A DNA stretch of 64,000 nucleotides from NCBI RefSeq assembly GCF_001544455.2, contig NZ_FCOC02000002.1, positions 310,001 to 374,000 of the forward strand. Direction: 5' to 3'. The stretch is from Caballeronia sordidicola. GTDB lineage: Bacteria > Pseudomonadota > Gammaproteobacteria > Burkholderiales > Burkholderiaceae. A program made the position numbers and the translations under genes. Below are positions 26,159 to 37,200 of the stretch, in pieces. The first letter of the stretch is position 1; the number at the start of each line of letters is the position of its first letter. The notes beneath the pieces are model-generated. The model ran no database searches. It was not told the DNA's origin and saw only the letters and a list, made by a program, of their open reading frames with translations.

Positions 26159-26572
26159 TTAGAAGCGTTCGGCCCAGCGTTCCCAGAAGCCCGGCTCGTC
26201 ATGGTGTGCGTTCTTTTGCGCATCGTCGAGGCCGATTACGAGGAAGCGCATATGTGGCATGCGCAATGAGCCGTCCGGATACTCGAGGAATGCCTCGAGC
26301 GCGCGGTACGACGGATTGCTGGAATCGTACGGAACATCGATATAGATCGAACCGCGATAGCTGACCATCATTCGTTCGTCCGCGACTTCTCCGCAGGGCT
26401 GCCATGCGTACCCCTGAGCACCGAGCCACTCGACGATGGCCGCTCGCGCCGGATGCGATTTGCAATGATGCGGCGACCGCTCGCCGGAAGGATCGTCGAA
26501 GAAAGTCACGAACAGCGCGTCGCGTTGCTTGCGACGCGCGATCGCGTCGATATGGTCGATCATCTGCGGCAT
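26159..26572 (-). CDS. Hypothetical protein, about 137 aa
   Basis: I do not recognise it. Possible starts are the ATGs at 26602, 26572 and 26563; none has a clear ribosome site, and I chose 26572. The chain looks soluble and folded, with FVTFFDDPSGERSPHHCKSHPARAAIVEWLGAQGY, a tidy amphipathic segment SYRALEAFLEYPDGS, and an acidic, Trp-containing end. It lies 13 nt before the Sir2 remnant, so the pair is likely co-transcribed. The perfect 10-bp inverted repeat at 26616 is just upstream of the start. Confidence 0.62.
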   Translation of the reverse strand: MPQMIDHIDAIARRKQRDALFVTFFDDPSGERSPHHCKSHPARAAIVEWLGAQGYAWQPCGEVADERMMVSYRGSIYIDVPYDSSNPSYRALEAFLEYPDGSLRMPHMRFLVIGLDDAQKNAHHDEPGFWERWAERF

Positions 26573-26615
26573 GACGTGGGTCCGTGCTGAAAGGGGACTC
26601 ACATCGTGGCAGCTT

Positions 26616-26638
26616 GTCGGGACATTTTATGTCCCGAC
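26616..26638. promoter_or_regulatory. Perfect 10-bp inverted repeat containing GGACA-N5-TGTCC, copy 4
   Basis: The arms are GTCGGGACAT and ATGTCCCGAC around TTT, the best-developed copy of the recurrent palindrome (core 26620-26634). It sits in the 77-nt gap between two minus-strand genes, about 44 nt before the start at 26572. Without a U-run it is not a typical terminator, so an operator is more likely. Confidence 0.6.
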
Positions 26639-26649
26639 CATCATGACTG

Positions 26650-28200
26650 CTAGCGTGGATCGAGGTCTCGACCGTTTCGGTCGACACCGAGCCTGTTGCG
26701 GAAGTACTCGAAGCCGTCGCCAAAGAAGCGGTGGAAGAACTCTGTCGGCCGGTTCCTCTCGTCGAGCAAGCCGAAGTGTCTGCCAACACCCCGGCCGACC
26801 GACAACAGCGTATTCGCCGAATTCTCGGTGCCCGCAAATTCCTTTCGGACGAGACGTTCGTTAGGCGTTTCGCTCGACGCAACGAGTGCACAGTATCCAG
26901 CCAGACCCGCGCAAACGATGCAAACCTGTCTGCGTTCGTCACACTCAATGAACTGCTCCTCGCCATAGTTGGCGACGACAAGCGCTTTTTCTCCGCCCTC
27001 CTCGATCGACCGGATCTCGTCCGGTGAGCGTGCGAAGAGATCGAACTCAGGTTCACGAAAAGGATAGCAGTAGCTCCGAAATGAATTCCTGAAGCTCGAA
27101 TAACGATCAGCCTGTGCCGGACTCTCCAACCATTGCCTGAGGTCCTCGGCGCCATGCTCGCCCGGCGACGTTTCGAGATACTCCCGATATGCCCGCAATA
27201 CCGTACTGAAGGCATGCCCGGTCGGCACGTAATTCCCGCTTCGCTTCGAATGCCGGCGCCCGTGCCGGACGCCCCTGGCTGCACTGGCCTCGCCGCCGTC
27301 CGCCAGACTCGCGAGGTCATATCCGATCATGAAAAGCGCCGCCTCGAATGCGTGACAACGTGCAGCGAGATGACTCGCGACATCGCTCGCAGATTCGTTG
27401 ACGAACAGCTTCGTCTGACCGAGAACCGCACGTATGATCCAGCCCGCGCGCAATTGCCAGCGCGCCCATTCCTCGCGGGGCACCTGACGCTTGTAAAACT
27501 GCGGCGACGCCGTAAAACCCAGCTCACCGGGATTTCGAATCTGCCGTCCACGCGCCGGCCCCGATGGAAAACCCAACGCATCATGCTTATTACCATTGCT
27601 CCTGGCGTCGCGCCTGAACATCTCGAACAGCATCGCCAGCGCAGCGCCGACACGGCTGTCGTAGATCGGTGAGCCTGTCGTATCGAGCAGCGCATGAATC
27701 TTGGTCAATCCCGAGTCGAAACGTTGCACATTGCCCGCGTGCAATTCGTCGAGCGTCTGGTCGCCGTCGAGCGCAAAGAGCGGCGCCAGTTCGCGCAGAT
27801 ATGCACACCACGCGTTTTCCCGGACCTTCGACTCGATGAAGGGAATCGCGCCCCGCACGCCTCCCCAGCGCAGCACTTCGCGCGCTGCAGCGCCCGCGGC
27901 AAGTTCGTCGCCATTCGCGACGCTCTCGCGCAGCCACGCACTCAGACGTTCGAGCGAGGTGCGCGTCGATGTCCAGTCGCCAGACTCAACCGGCTTGCCA
28001 GTGCGCGGATCGAACCAGGTGGCTCGCCAATGGTAGTGCGCAAGAACCGCTTCGATACCGTCCACCTGTGTATCAATTCCGCCTGGGACAAACTGGCTGT
28101 GTGCAAAGCGTAACCGGACGGGCAGCGTCGGCAGCCGCTCGGACAGCCACGCTACGAAAGCTCTCACGCCAGGTTGTGCAAGAAACGCATTACGGTTCAT
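26650..28200 (-). CDS. Hypothetical protein, 516 aa, downstream of recD
   Basis: I do not recognise a family. The ATG at 28200 has a GAGGGG ribosome site and lies 35 nt after the recD stop, so it is probably in the rec operon. The chain is soluble and mostly helical in the first half. The region about 250-320 carries many W, R and C residues. The C-terminal part includes IECDERRQVCIVCAGLAGYC, with three cysteines, and ends in a charged tail. A partner of RecBCD or an unrelated passenger are equally possible. The isolated position between recBCD and a Sir2 remnant hints at a locally acquired set. Confidence 0.7.
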   Translation of the reverse strand: MNRNAFLAQPGVRAFVAWLSERLPTLPVRLRFAHSQFVPGGIDTQVDGIEAVLAHYHWRATWFDPRTGKPVESGDWTSTRTSLERLSAWLRESVANGDELAAGAAAREVLRWGGVRGAIPFIESKVRENAWCAYLRELAPLFALDGDQTLDELHAGNVQRFDSGLTKIHALLDTTGSPIYDSRVGAALAMLFEMFRRDARSNGNKHDALGFPSGPARGRQIRNPGELGFTASPQFYKRQVPREEWARWQLRAGWIIRAVLGQTKLFVNESASDVASHLAARCHAFEAALFMIGYDLASLADGGEASAARGVRHGRRHSKRSGNYVPTGHAFSTVLRAYREYLETSPGEHGAEDLRQWLESPAQADRYSSFRNSFRSYCYPFREPEFDLFARSPDEIRSIEEGGEKALVVANYGEEQFIECDERRQVCIVCAGLAGYCALVASSETPNERLVRKEFAGTENSANTLLSVGRGVGRHFGLLDERNRPTEFFHRFFGDGFEYFRNRLGVDRNGRDLDPR

Positions 28201-28234
28201 CAGTCAATTCCCCTCAAATGAATTTTTCAAAACG

Positions 28235-30379
28235 TCACTGAAAATCGAATCCCGCGGAAAGCCCGCTCGCCCGCCGCACCTGCGCATCAACAGCGCGTTC
28301 GATAATCGCCATGCCACCCACGCTGGCGATCGTCAGATAGCTGCGCGCACGCGTGATGCCCGTGTAAACGAGTTCGCGAGTCAACACGGGGCTATGGGTG
28401 TCGGGCAGCACGAGCGCGGCGTGCGTAAACTCCGAGCCCTGCGATTTATGGACGGTCAGCGCGAACACCGTTTCGACGGCCTGCAAGCGGCTCGGCAGCA
28501 CCCACTTGACGCGCCGCGAGCCGTCGCCCGCAGCGAACACGACCCGCAGGCTCCAGCCGCCATCGGGCGCAGGCAGCGCGAGCGTGATGCCAATGTCGCC
28601 GTTCATCAGTCCCAGTTCGTAGTCGTTGCGCGTCACGAGAACTGGCCGGCCCAGATACCACTCGCCCGTCGCCGCGATCAGCCGCTCCTCCTGCAGCAGA
28701 TGTGCGACGCGCCGGTTCAGTCCTTCGACGCCCCACGCTCCGCGCCGCAACGCGCACAACAACTGAAACTTACCGTGTGCTTCGAGCACGACGTTCGCCC
28801 ACGCATCGAGCGTCGCCTGATCGGCGTCATGCGCCGGTTGCTTGTCACGCAAGGTCTGCAAATAGTGGCGATAGCCATGCCGCGCACTGGCGTCAGGCTT
28901 GCAAACACCTGCTTCACAGCTCACCTGGGCGCCGCCCGCCACGCCGTCCACGACGAGCGCCTTGAGTGCTGCGTCGCCCTTCTCGATGGACTCGATTAAG
29001 GTGAGATCGGCGTGGCCGCGCGCCCAGACGCTCGCAACTTTTTTCGGCTTGCCGCTGTTGACCGCTTCCGCCAGTTGACCAATGCCGCTTTCCGATGAAA
29101 ACCGGTGACTGAAACGCAGCATCGCAATCGACTGATCAAGCGCGCTGCCCGACTCGTCGACGAGCTTGGCATCGATGCGCTCGCCCGTCGCTTCCTGCAG
29201 CCACACCTGGGTCGCGCGCGTGTAGTGGCCTTTGCGCGCGCGCTGACACAACTCGCCGAGCACGGCACCCGCTTCCACCGAAGCGAGCTGGTCCTTGTCG
29301 CCGAGCAGAATCAGGCGGGCGTGTTCGGGCAGCGCATCGAGCACGGCGTTCATCATCTCCAGATCGACCATCGACGCCTCGTCGATCACCAACACATCGA
29401 GCGAAAGCGGATTGCCCGCGTGATGCCGGAAGCGTCGCGTGTCGGGCCGCGTGCCGAGTAACCGGTGCAACGTCATGACGGCCACGGGAATCGCTGCGCG
29501 TATCGCCTCGCCTTGTGGAAAGCCGCCGAGTGGCAGACTCGCGACCGCGTTAGCAATCGACTCATTCAAGCGCGCGGCCGCCTTGCCCGTCGGCGCCGCG
29601 AGGCGAATGCGCAGCGGCTTGCCTGTGCCGCCCGCGAGCGTCTGCGATTGCAGCAACGCGAGCAGCTTCACAACGGTTGTCGTCTTGCCCGTGCCCGGTC
29701 CGCCCGTAACAATGCTGAACGCGCTACGCGCGGCGAGCGCACAAGCGAGTTTCTGCCAGTCGGCGTGCGCATCGCCCTGCTTTGCCGATGCCGGTGGCGG
29801 TGCCGGAAAGAGCGTCGCAAGCGCATCGCGCAGACCATTGGTGTCCAATTCGCTTTCAAGCTGGCCTGCCGCTTCGAGGCGCTGGCCAATCGCGCGGCAC
29901 ACATTCTGTTCGTATTGCCAGTAGCGGCGCAAATAGAGCCGCGTGCCGATCAGCACCAGCGGCGAACTGCCTGCGCCGTCGCCAACCAGTTCGGAATGAA
30001 CGAGCGCCGCCCGCCAGCGCTCCAGCGTGATGTCCGCCAGCACGCTCGAAGGCAGCACGATGTCGTGGTCGGCTTCATCGACGTCACGTACGGAGAGCCC
30101 GTCGGGCGGAAGCGACAGCACGGAGGCGGGATCCGCAAGCGTCGCAGCAAGATCGAGGCACGCGTGGCCTCGGCCCAACTGATGGCTCGCAAGCGCTGCC
30201 GCGAGGATAAGCAGCGCGTGCGCATCCTGTACCTCGCGCGCGAGAAATCGCGCGAAGGCGGCATCGACGTCGCGCAGCCAGCCGCGCTCAACCCAGCCTG
30301 CCAGCATCCGCTCGACCTGCTCGCGGCTCTCCGCGTGCCGAACCATCATGAAGGAGGCTTCAGAAAGAGTCGTGGTCAT
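28235..30379 (-). CDS. recD: RecD, exonuclease V alpha subunit
   Basis: The protein has 714 residues, a little longer than E. coli RecD (608). Walker A GGPGTGKT is at 226-233, with DEASMVD as Walker B and the C-terminal UvrD-like motif TVHKSQGSEF. RecD is the 5'-3' fast motor of RecBCD, which processes double-strand ends. The ATG overlaps the recB stop in an ATGA arrangement. An extended N-terminal region (about 1-200) is usual for proteobacterial RecD. No motif is lost. Confidence 0.93.
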   Translation of the reverse strand: MTTTLSEASFMMVRHAESREQVERMLAGWVERGWLRDVDAAFARFLAREVQDAHALLILAAALASHQLGRGHACLDLAATLADPASVLSLPPDGLSVRDVDEADHDIVLPSSVLADITLERWRAALVHSELVGDGAGSSPLVLIGTRLYLRRYWQYEQNVCRAIGQRLEAAGQLESELDTNGLRDALATLFPAPPPASAKQGDAHADWQKLACALAARSAFSIVTGGPGTGKTTTVVKLLALLQSQTLAGGTGKPLRIRLAAPTGKAAARLNESIANAVASLPLGGFPQGEAIRAAIPVAVMTLHRLLGTRPDTRRFRHHAGNPLSLDVLVIDEASMVDLEMMNAVLDALPEHARLILLGDKDQLASVEAGAVLGELCQRARKGHYTRATQVWLQEATGERIDAKLVDESGSALDQSIAMLRFSHRFSSESGIGQLAEAVNSGKPKKVASVWARGHADLTLIESIEKGDAALKALVVDGVAGGAQVSCEAGVCKPDASARHGYRHYLQTLRDKQPAHDADQATLDAWANVVLEAHGKFQLLCALRRGAWGVEGLNRRVAHLLQEERLIAATGEWYLGRPVLVTRNDYELGLMNGDIGITLALPAPDGGWSLRVVFAAGDGSRRVKWVLPSRLQAVETVFALTVHKSQGSEFTHAALVLPDTHSPVLTRELVYTGITRARSYLTIASVGGMAIIERAVDAQVRRASGLSAGFDFQ

Positions 30380-33300
30380 GCAGCCTCCCGATCGGCGAAC
30401 CCAGCGTCGCCCGTGAACAGTGCGTCCAGCCGTTCGATCAGCTCGCGCGGCGGCCTCTCGGCGTATATACCCTGCGTCGACGCATTCAGGCCGCGCAGGA
30501 ACAGGTAGACAGCGCCGCCAATATGCGTGTCATAGTCGTAGCCGGGTTGCCGCGCCTTGAGCAGCCTGTGCAGCGCCAACAGGTACAGCACGTATTGCAG
30601 GTCGTAGCGCGAGCGCAGGATCTGCGCGCGAATCCGCTCCGCCGTGTAAGCGGCGTCGCCGGAGCCGAGCCAGTTCGATTTGTAGTCGGCGACGTAGTAG
30701 CGGCCTTCATGTTCGAACACGAGATCCATGAAGCCCTTGAGCATGCCGTTCAGTTGCGCCGGTTCGATCGCGGTGCGTTCGGCCTGGCCGACCGTGTATT
30801 CGCTCACGAGCCGGTCGACGGCCGCCGTATCGACGCGATGCGCGGCGAGCCAGAATTCCATTTCGCCAATCGATGCACTCAGTTCCGACAGCGTGATCGA
30901 GGTCGCATCGACACCGTGACCGGCTTTCAACGTCAGTGGCGTCGTGACGATCTGCGCAATCCATTGCGTCAGCGGATCAATCCAGCGCTCCCAGCCGCGT
31001 ACGCTGCAACGGCGCGCGATCACTTCGCGTAACGGCCCGATGTCCGCCGCGACCTGCCTGAACCCGTGTTGTGCGGCCCATTCGAGCAGATCGTGCAGGA
31101 AGCTGCCTTCGTCTGAGCCGCGCGGGAAGTCGTGCAAGGCGCGAGCGGACAGTTGCGTTGCGACGCGGCGCAGCGGTTGCGTGGACAAGGCCGTGTCGTC
31201 TTCCTCGATCTCCACCTCGGCGTCGCGCGCTTCAATGAATTCTTCTTCACGCGACGTGTCGGGCGCCACGCGCGCGCCGTGGCTCAGCTTCTTGAGGCTC
31301 GAATAACTCTCCACCGACCATGGCTCGCGCATCACGCGTACCGACTCGCGAGCCTGGCCTTTTTGCGACACCTGGTGCTGACGCGCGAGCTTTTCATGGC
31401 CTGGCTCGGGTGCCGGCGTGACCGCGATGTCCGTCGACGCGCCGAATGCCTCTTCGAGGCAACGCACAAGATTGCCTGCCGCCAGCGTCTTTCCACCGTT
31501 GAGCAGATAGCCAATCGCGCTGCGCTCGAATTCCTTGAGTTCCGCCATGCCAATCCACGTCCCGTAACGGGCGCGCGTCAACGCCACATAGAGCTTGCGG
31601 AGGTCTTCGCCTAGCCGCTCGCGGTCAACCTTTTGCAGCACGCCGCCCATGTCGGTGAGCGAGACCTGCAGCGCGCCCTGTTCGTCGTGCCATTTGAAGG
31701 GCACATCCTTCGGGTCCGCTGGACGGTGTGCGCAAATGAACGGCAGGAACACGAGCGGATATTCGAGGCCCTTTGACTTGTGAATGGTCACCACCTTCAC
31801 GAGGTCACCGTCGCTTTCCAGACGGACCTGCCGCGCGTCTCCGCCACCATTGCCATCTGCCGCCGCCTCGCGCTGTTCGGCGAGATAGCGGATCAGGCCA
31901 TGCTCGCCCTCGATCATCGTGCTGGCCTGCTGCAGCAGTTCGGCCAGGTGCAGCAGGTCGGTCATGATCCGCTCGCCGCCCTGCAGGCCCTCGCTATCGT
32001 GGGCATGCAGGCCGAGCAGGCGCGCGGGCACGCTGAAATCGTTCAGCAGGCGGCGCAGCATCGGCAGCACGCCCTGACGGCGCCAGCACTCCCGATAGCC
32101 GCGGAACTGCAGCACACACGCCTCCCACGCCATCTCGTTGCCGTACAGCGCATCGAGCTGGACCCAGCCGAGCCCGAGCGTAGCGGTGGCCAGCGCGGTA
32201 CGCACGAGCCGTCCGTCATCCGGGTCCGCGCAGGCCGCGAGCCAATGCTGCAGTTCGGCCGCCTGCGGACTCTCGAACACGGAGTCCTTGTCGGACAGAT
32301 AGACCGTGCGCACGTCGCGTTTCGCGAGCGCCTTGCGGATTGCGTCGGCCTCTATGCGGTTATTGACGAGCACGGCCATGTCGGCGGGGCGCAGCGATCG
32401 CCGACGGCCAGCGTTACCCGCTCCCGCAAACCCGGCGCTGTCGCGCTGCCCGAGATCGAGCAGACGCACCATCTCCGTCGCACAACTTTCCGCCATGCGG
32501 TCGATATACGTGGACTTGGCGAGCGGCTTGCCGTCGCTCGATGCCGGCAGCCACCATGTCGTCAATGCGCGGGGTGTTTCACCGTCAACAACAAACGCAT
32601 CGTCGCGCCCTTTCGCGCCGACCTGGATAAACGGCACAGGGTTGCCGTCGCCCGTGCGAAAGAGAAACGCGCCCTCGCCTTTGTCGCGCTGCTCCGCGAA
32701 GTTGAAGCAGTGATTCGTCGCATTGACCATCGCATGCGTCGAGCGAAAATTCGTCGCGAGGGTATAGAGCTGCGTGCCGCACGAGCGCCGCGCCGCGAGG
32801 TACGTGTAGATGTCCGCGCCACGGAACGCGTAGATTGCCTGCTTCGGATCGCCGATCAGAATGAGCGCGTTTTGGGCCTCGTTATTGGCCTCGCCTTTGA
32901 CCTCGCCATTCGCGCCATCGTTGGCCGGTCGATAGACGGCATCGAAAATGCGGTACTGAATCGGGTCGGTATCCTGGAACTCGTCGATCAGCGCGACGGG
33001 GAACTGCTTGCGGACGATGCCGGCAAGACGCTCACCGTTCGGGCCATGCAACGCGGCCTCGAGGCGCGTCAGAAGATCGTCGAATCCCATCTGCGCGCGC
33101 CGCCCCTGTTCCAGCGAGAAACGCTCGGCCACCCAACGGGCCGCATGCGACAGGAGATCGTCGCGTGCGTCCGGCAACGCGGCGATTTCGCCGCGCAACT
33201 TCGCGAGCGCATCGAAGCCGGGATGCGATGGGGGTGTGCCATGCTGACAGTGTCTTGCGAGCGCTTCGTGTGTGAGTCTGCCCCCCGCGGTATCGGTCAG

Positions 33301-34209
33301 GTTGGGCCTCGTCTTCAGCGGATCGTCGGCCCATCCAGCCAATTCTTTTAGCCAGCGGTCGCAGGTGGCTTGCGCAAACTCTCTGCCCAATTGCCCATCT
33401 GCGCGCGCGGCATCCAACACGGCCTTCATCTGCAACGGCAGCGTCTTCCACGGCACCTTGATCGCGGCGAGACGGCGCGCGAACTCTTCGCGTGCCGCCT
33501 GCAACGCGTCAGCGGGCGCGGACGCGTCAGCCAACTGCGGCGCGACGTCGATCAGATTGCGCAGCTTCTTCTGCAAGTCCAGCGGACCGCGTACCCATTC
33601 GGCGACAGTTGCCGCGTCCGCGGCATCGAGCGGCGTCATGAACGTGCGCCAGTAGTCGCGCACGACTTCGGCGAGCAGGTTGCTCTGGTCGGTTTCGAGC
33701 GTCTGGGTAAACAGGCTGTCGCTGTCGAATGCGTGCTCGCGCAGCATGCGGTTGCACCAGCCATGAATGGTCGATACTGCCGCTTCGTCCATCCACTCCG
33801 CCGCAAGCTGCAGGCGGCGCGCGCAGCCCGCCCACTGCTGCTGCGGGTATGCCTCCCGCAAAGCGTGCAGCAGATCTGTCTCACCCGGCCCGAGGGCCGT
33901 CACGTCGTCCGGGTCAGCCTGGAAATACGCCGCCGCTTCCGTCAGCCGTGCGCGGATACGGTCGCGCAGTTCCTTGGTTGCGGCGTCGGTGAAGGTCACC
34001 ACGAGAATCTCGGGGGGCGTCAATGGACGCGCATGCGCATTAGACGCACCGTGTCCTAGCACGAGCCGCACATAGAGCATCGCAATCGTAAAGGTCTTGC
34101 CGGTGCCCGCGCTGGCTTCGATCAGACTGCGGCCGGACAACGGGAAGCGCAGCGGCTCGAGCGGCTGCGGGGTCTGCATCGCATTCGTCAGATGGATCGG
34201 CGCGTTCAT
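30376..34209 (-). CDS. recB: RecB, exonuclease V beta subunit (helicase-nuclease)
   Basis: The protein has 1277 residues. The N-terminal UvrD-like helicase has Walker A EASAGTGKT (31-39), ALIDEFQDTDP as Walker B and TIHKSKGLEYPLVFLP. The C-terminal nuclease domain keeps the DYK active-site motif (D1175 and K1177 in VADYKSNWLG) and the QxxxY-like DLQYVLYLLAL. It is the 3'-5' motor and only nuclease of RecBCD. It overlaps recC upstream and recD downstream by 4 nt each, so the three are made in step. RecBCD also degrades phage DNA ends. Confidence 0.94.
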   Translation of the reverse strand: MNAPIHLTNAMQTPQPLEPLRFPLSGRSLIEASAGTGKTFTIAMLYVRLVLGHGASNAHARPLTPPEILVVTFTDAATKELRDRIRARLTEAAAYFQADPDDVTALGPGETDLLHALREAYPQQQWAGCARRLQLAAEWMDEAAVSTIHGWCNRMLREHAFDSDSLFTQTLETDQSNLLAEVVRDYWRTFMTPLDAADAATVAEWVRGPLDLQKKLRNLIDVAPQLADASAPADALQAAREEFARRLAAIKVPWKTLPLQMKAVLDAARADGQLGREFAQATCDRWLKELAGWADDPLKTRPNLTDTAGGRLTHEALARHCQHGTPPSHPGFDALAKLRGEIAALPDARDDLLSHAARWVAERFSLEQGRRAQMGFDDLLTRLEAALHGPNGERLAGIVRKQFPVALIDEFQDTDPIQYRIFDAVYRPANDGANGEVKGEANNEAQNALILIGDPKQAIYAFRGADIYTYLAARRSCGTQLYTLATNFRSTHAMVNATNHCFNFAEQRDKGEGAFLFRTGDGNPVPFIQVGAKGRDDAFVVDGETPRALTTWWLPASSDGKPLAKSTYIDRMAESCATEMVRLLDLGQRDSAGFAGAGNAGRRRSLRPADMAVLVNNRIEADAIRKALAKRDVRTVYLSDKDSVFESPQAAELQHWLAACADPDDGRLVRTALATATLGLGWVQLDALYGNEMAWEACVLQFRGYRECWRRQGVLPMLRRLLNDFSVPARLLGLHAHDSEGLQGGERIMTDLLHLAELLQQASTMIEGEHGLIRYLAEQREAAADGNGGGDARQVRLESDGDLVKVVTIHKSKGLEYPLVFLPFICAHRPADPKDVPFKWHDEQGALQVSLTDMGGVLQKVDRERLGEDLRKLYVALTRARYGTWIGMAELKEFERSAIGYLLNGGKTLAAGNLVRCLEEAFGASTDIAVTPAPEPGHEKLARQHQVSQKGQARESVRVMREPWSVESYSSLKKLSHGARVAPDTSREEEFIEARDAEVEIEEDDTALSTQPLRRVATQLSARALHDFPRGSDEGSFLHDLLEWAAQHGFRQVAADIGPLREVIARRCSVRGWERWIDPLTQWIAQIVTTPLTLKAGHGVDATSITLSELSASIGEMEFWLAAHRVDTAAVDRLVSEYTVGQAERTAIEPAQLNGMLKGFMDLVFEHEGRYYVADYKSNWLGSGDAAYTAERIRAQILRSRYDLQYVLYLLALHRLLKARQPGYDYDTHIGGAVYLFLRGLNASTQGIYAERPPRELIERLDALFTGDAGFADREAA

Positions 34210-37200
34210 TCTTTAGCTCCTGCGTTGTTCTTCACTGCGCCGATGAGCGGCCCGAGCAGCGTCGCGGCGAGCGACGCAAACTCACCACTCGCGGACAATG
34301 CATCGAAGTCGGGATACGCGCGGCGCAGGCTTGCGCTCCTGTCCATCTCTCCTGGCGAGTAGCCGCCGTTGTACTTGTCGCGCGCGGCCTTGTCGGCAGC
34401 CACCAGATCCTGCTCCGACCGCGCCTCATCGCGAGGCGCGCCGCCGCTCGCAAACAGCCATTCGAAGGCCGACTCCACGGCAAGCGGCAGCGGCCTGCGC
34501 ATCCCTTCTTCCCACGCGCGCAGCAACGCACCAAGATGCGCCGCGGCCACGTCCTCCTTCAGCGGCGGGAGCTCGACCGTCCCCTTCTTGCTGACGATCA
34601 CAGTCGTCACGCAGCGGCCTTCGAGATTCGCCGCCAGATGTTGCACCCACGGCCCAATGAGCTTCGGATAGCGATACCGCCTTGCCCTCGCGTCGACGAG
34701 TTCACTCGTTTCGAGCAATAGGCGCGCGAGCTTGCCACCGGCGTCGGCGCGCCACTGGCCGAGCCAGTCGGCGATGGCCAGTGGTCCGTGTTCGCCCGCC
34801 ATCTGGAAGCCAATCTCGTGCTCGCGCGCGATAGCAACCGGCCAGCGTTCGAGCTGCGCGCGATACTCCGCGAAGAGCTTGTCCATCGGCTCGATGAGGC
34901 TGGCTCTCGCGAGATCGCCGAAGCCGCCCGCCATCACGTCGCCGCGGCGGCGGATAACTCCGAGGCGCACCTCGAGCGCGGCGACGATGGCGGCTTCATC
35001 CTGGTCGCCTCTGTGAACTTCGGTGGCCTGCGCGCGGATCAATTCATCCTGCAACTTCCATGTATCGAGCGCGTTGAGTTCGAACGGCTCCTGGTCGTCG
35101 CTTGCCTCTTCCTGCGCATCCAGCGCAACGCGCAAGCGCTGGCTGAAGAACGCCTTGACGGGGCTCCTCAGGAAGTCCGCGAGTTCGCGCAGCGACAAAG
35201 GCTCGTCGCGCGCGACGGCGTCAAGCGGCGTGTCCGGCGCAGATGCGCGCATACCGTTTTCACGCGGCGCGGAGCGCCACTCGGCGGCATACGTGAAGAG
35301 GGGCGAGCTCGTCGCGGCAGCAGAATCCACGGGGAAATACTCGACGCTGAAGGGCTGCAGGCGATGCTCGACTGTCAACGATTGGATGAGCGCATGGCGG
35401 TCGTCATGGCTTGCGTGCAAGAGCTGCCAGCCTTGGGCGAGATGGTCGCGAAGCTGGCCGATCAGCACCGACGGCGGGCGCTCACTGTTGTCGTTGATGC
35501 TGCGTCCGACCCACGACACGTGAAGATAGTCGCGCGCCGACAGCACCGCTTCCAGCAGCAGATAGCGATCGTCCTCGCGGCGCGAACGGTCGCCTGGCCT
35601 GTAGTGGCCGTGCATCAAGTCGAAATCCGTCGGCACGCGCGTACGCGGATAGTCGCCGTCGTTCATGCCGAGCAGGCACACGAGACGAAATGGGATCGCG
35701 CGCATCGGCATCAGCGTCGCGAACGTCACCGTGCCTGCGAAGAAACGTTGCGACAGACCGCCTTCGTCAAGCTGGTTCAACCAGTAGTCGCCGACGACGG
35801 AAAGCGGGAGCGCGTCGACGAGACCCGCTTCCGCGCAAGCGTCGAGCCACGTTTGCAGAATGTTGTCGAGGCGCGCGAGCGTGTACGCATCGTTGCCGTC
35901 CTCTGCGCTGAAGAACGCTTGTTTTATCGCACGCAGACGTTCGCACCACACGGCGGGCGTCGCCGGTTCGCGCAATGCCTGCCATGCATTGTCGAGTTCG
36001 TCGATTAGTCTGACGAGCGGCCCGAGCAGCGCGGCATCGAGCCCGCCCACTTCGCCGAACGGCTCGATATCTCGCCACGCGTGCGCGTCGCCGCCGACGG
36101 CATAGCCCAGCAGCATCCGGCGCAGGCCGAACATCCAGGTATGCGGCGCCGCTGCGTGATCGTCACGCGGCAGGTCGAGGCTCGCGCGATGTTCGGCGTG
36201 CAGACCCCAGCGCACGTTCGCGCCGCGCATCCACGCGCGCAGCGTCGGCAGATCGCTTTCGTCGATGCCAAAGCGCCTGCGCAGGGCGGGAACGTCGAGC
36301 AGGTCAAGCAGATCGCTAACGGTCACGCGCGAGTGCGGCAAGCCGATTAGCATCTCGAGCGCGCCCACCAGCGGGTCCGCCTTGCGCTGTCCGCGATCGG
36401 CAACGCTGAATGGAATATAGCGTGGGTCTTCGCGATCAAGCAGTCCGAACACCGATTGGATATGGGGCGCGTAGGCCTCGATATCAGGCACCATCACAAT
36501 AATGTCGCGCGGCCCGAGGCTTCGATCGGCGTTGAACGCCGCCAGCAACTGGTCGTGCAGAATCTCCACTTCGCGTTGCGCGCTGTGCGCGACATGGAAA
36601 CGGATCGAGTTGTCCGTGGCGGGATCAACGGGTGGCCATTCGGTTTGTGTCTCACGCAACGGACGTAGATCACGGATGTCGTCCTGCAATTGCTGAAGCA
36701 GGCTCGCCGCATCGCGCTCCTCGAACAGGTCGATACGCTGACCGATGCCCGCAAATTGCGGACGATAGCGATCGCGCGCTTCGGCACTGTCGAACTCGTC
36801 GAGCAGGCCGATGAAGTCGCGCCCCTGCTTGCCCCACGACGCGAGCAAAGGATGCGCGTGCAGATGCAACTGGTCGGAGGGCAGTTCTGTGGGCGCGCCT
36901 TCGCGGCGCTGTTGTCGTGAGTGTTGAGCGCGCAGAAGCTCCTTGTCGGGCACGATGTCGGCCCAGTAGTGCGCGCACGGATTCGGCACGCACATCAGCA
37001 CCTGGGTCCAGCGCGCCAGCGCAGCCAGCGCCTCCAGCGACTGGCGCGGCAGACTCGAAATGCCGAACACGATGACCCGCCGCGGCAGGCCAGCCGGGCG
37101 CGCGTCGCTATCCCATGTCACGGCGCGTCTCAGGAATGCCTCGTGGACAGCGGCTCGTCCGCCGTTCGACATCGCGTCCTGCGCCACGCCGCCATCCGTC

